From: Mortierella sp. BCC40632 | Lineage: Eukaryota; Mortierellomycota; Mortierellomycetes; Mortierellales; Mortierellaceae | Length of the DNA stretch: 64,000 bases | Reading direction: 5' to 3' | Assembly: GCA_011634665.1 (NCBI GenBank) | Contig: WAEK01000003.1 | Span: 1,892,001 to 1,956,000, forward strand | Part shown: in pieces, positions 62,612-64,000 of the stretch | Layout: each line of letters begins with the position of its first letter | Position numbering within the stretch: position 1 is the stretch's first letter | The notes under the pieces: generated by a model | The model's database searches: none | Seen by the model: the letters and a program-made list of their open reading frames with translations, nothing else | Told to the model about the DNA's origin: nothing | Translations under genes and position numbers: made by a program

Positions 62612-63503
62612 GGACCTTTTTCATATTTACTTCTTTTTTTTAGTTTGTTTATTTGGGGTAAAGCCTTTTTTGTGTGTGTGGGGAGAAGGGGAGTGGGGTA
62701 AAGGGAAAACGGGTGGGGGAAGGAATTCTCTCTATACTTTTTTTTTTGTTGCTAGATAAAAACAGATTCATAGAATACCACAATACACTTTTACATTAGG
62801 ATTGAATGAGCTCTAACATACCTTCGGAAGGAAAGGATAAAATGGATTACATACAGACGTACGCGTCGATATGCTGTTCCTTGTATTAAACTTTTTTTGG
62901 TTTCACTGTCATCATTGCGTGTAATAAGATCCACTTTTTTTTTATTATTACTTGTTTTTTTGTTGAGAAAAAAAGAAACTCCAAAATAATGCGGGGAGGG
63001 GAATAGGCAAGCATTGATGATGATAGAAACACGCAATCAAAGAAATCAACAATGGCAACAACAACTACTATGACGACGACAACAAGAAGAGGAATTGAAA
63101 TGCTAAGAGAAAAATGCTGGGTGTGATGACACTGGTATACACTGAGTAAATAAATGTGGTTGAATGGGAAACTTGGCGGACGAAAAAGAAAGAAAGAAAG
63201 GAAAGAGTGCGAGAATGACAGACTAGGAGGAAGAAAAAAGGTTTTCTATCGATACTCTCTATCTTCTCCTCTCACTCTCTCGCTCTCTCTCATTTCTATG
63301 CCTCGCAGATTTAACGAATGATTCGAGTAGGATTGGATAGCCAGAGAGGAGGAGAGAAGGAGGGATATCAGGTCGAGAGAGACAAAGAGTCGCGCCTCCT
63401 CTCAGGACAAGAGGGGGAAGGAAATGAGTAGTGGTTTTTTTTTTTTTTTTTTTTTTTTCGTTTTTTTTGTTTTTGTTGTTTTTGTTTCGTTTTTTCTTAT
63501 CGC
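62612..63503. other. intergenic, convergent 3' ends
   Basis: T-runs at about 62163-62183 (in the last thioesterase intron) and 63434-63458, and CT tracts. No gene is seen. Confidence 0.6.
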
Positions 63504-63892
63504 TTAATGGCGATGGCGGCGACCGAGTTGGCCGAGGGGCAAGGAAAAGAACGAATTCTGGGGATTGCTGAGATCAGCCATGGCACAATACCAGGCAATC
63601 GAAGATGTGATGATACCCATACCACCACTAGCCTTGCCAACGAGGTTACCAGGGGCCAAATGAGCAAGACTCGAGATAGCACTGAAGAGATAGGTCATAC
63701 CAAGGCAGAAGAAGAGCAAAGAAGAGGCCAAGTTCGACTTGAAGGTCAAGGTCCACATCAGGAAGGTAAAGATGGTCCAGGCCAGAAGATAGGTACCAAC
63801 GGACGTCATATAGTCTTCAGGATAGTCTTTGTACGCGGCCGCGACACCAAAGAATGGAATCAACAACGTCGAATACGAGATCCAGTAGAGGC
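63504..63892 (-). CDS. GPR1/FUN34/YaaH-family acetate/ammonium transporter, 3' exon (partial)
   Basis: The last exon starts after a CCAG acceptor at about 63893, and upstream exons lie beyond the window end. It encodes about 129 residues with four hydrophobic helices: LYWISYSTLLIPFFGVAAAY, YLLAWTIFTFLMWTLTF, LFFCLGMTYLFSAISSL and an Ala/Gly segment (ASGGMGIITSSIAWYCAMA). The order and the C-terminal LPLGQLGR match the end of Ato/Ady2/GPR1 proteins, which move acetate (and possibly ammonium) across the plasma membrane. Confidence 0.85.
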
Positions 63893-64000
63893 CTGGTTCA
63901 GCGATGGCGGGGGGGACACGAAAAAAAAAGTAAAAGTACAAGTATATCATAAAGGGGTCGTCAGCACGGTGATCATGATGCGTCGGTGCGGATAAAAAAG

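Overview
The window is nuclear DNA of a filamentous, early-diverging fungus, most likely a Mortierella-like member of Mucoromycota (inference). The signs are many short GT-AG introns, long A/T homopolymers inside introns and UTRs, long CT/GA microsatellites in promoters, C-rich third codon positions in housekeeping genes, and a cobalamin-trafficking gene (MMADHC type) that Dikarya generally lack. Exon junctions were placed by hand from splice signals and checked for reading phase, so they are models rather than transcript data.

Layout, left to right. 1-2.1 kb: no gene, CT repeats. 2.1-2.9 kb (+): membrane protein with a proline/tyrosine-rich tail. 3.7-7.6 kb (-): membrane-anchored oligopeptidase B. 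7.9-10.7 kb (-): HSP104. 11.1-12.7 kb (-): IST1 (ESCRT-III). 12.7-19.6 kb: a 6.9-kb MULE-type DNA transposon. 19.8-21.3 kb (+): RPN11. Then MIC19 (-), CCT7 (-), mitochondrial ribosomal protein uL22m (-), an UNC93/MFS-like transporter (-), a 2.9-kb gene-free stretch, a secreted/membrane protein with a substrate-binding-protein-like ectodomain (-), WBP11-like splicing factor (+), a poly-Thr membrane protein (-), a 2.5-kb gap, a doubtful small Cys-rich ORF (+), striatin (-), a 2-kb gap, MMADHC (+), glutaminyl-peptide cyclotransferase (+), BCD1 (-), calnexin (-), ACOT9-like thioesterase (+), and the 3' exon of a GPR1/FUN34/YaaH transporter (-) cut by the window edge.

The unusual region is 12.69-19.63 kb. 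It sits between the divergent genes IST1 and RPN11, whose start codons would otherwise be only about 0.2 kb apart. It carries two divergent genes around a 152-bp promoter. On + is a MULE transposase with a DDE core and a SWI-type SWIM zinc finger, decayed at its N-terminus. On - is a five-exon gene whose first part is an XPG/FEN1-like nuclease and whose second part is a Fanzor, the eukaryotic TnpB relative (RNA-guided nuclease family) with RuvC motifs and a four-Cys zinc ribbon. Reading phase is kept across all four introns apart from three isolated frameshifts, which supports one fused XPG-Fanzor protein of about 1230 residues. Between the Fanzor stop codon and the transposon end lie three consecutive hairpins, one of them a 46-nt near-perfect bulged stem. 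This is where a Fanzor guide RNA (omega RNA) would be expected. An 8-bp direct repeat, GGTAGTGG, flanks the element.

The other genes are housekeeping: proteostasis (HSP104, CCT7, RPN11, calnexin), membrane remodelling (IST1, MIC19), RNA processing (WBP11, BCD1), STRIPAK signalling (striatin) and mitochondrial functions (uL22m, thioesterase, MMADHC). They show no operon-like grouping.
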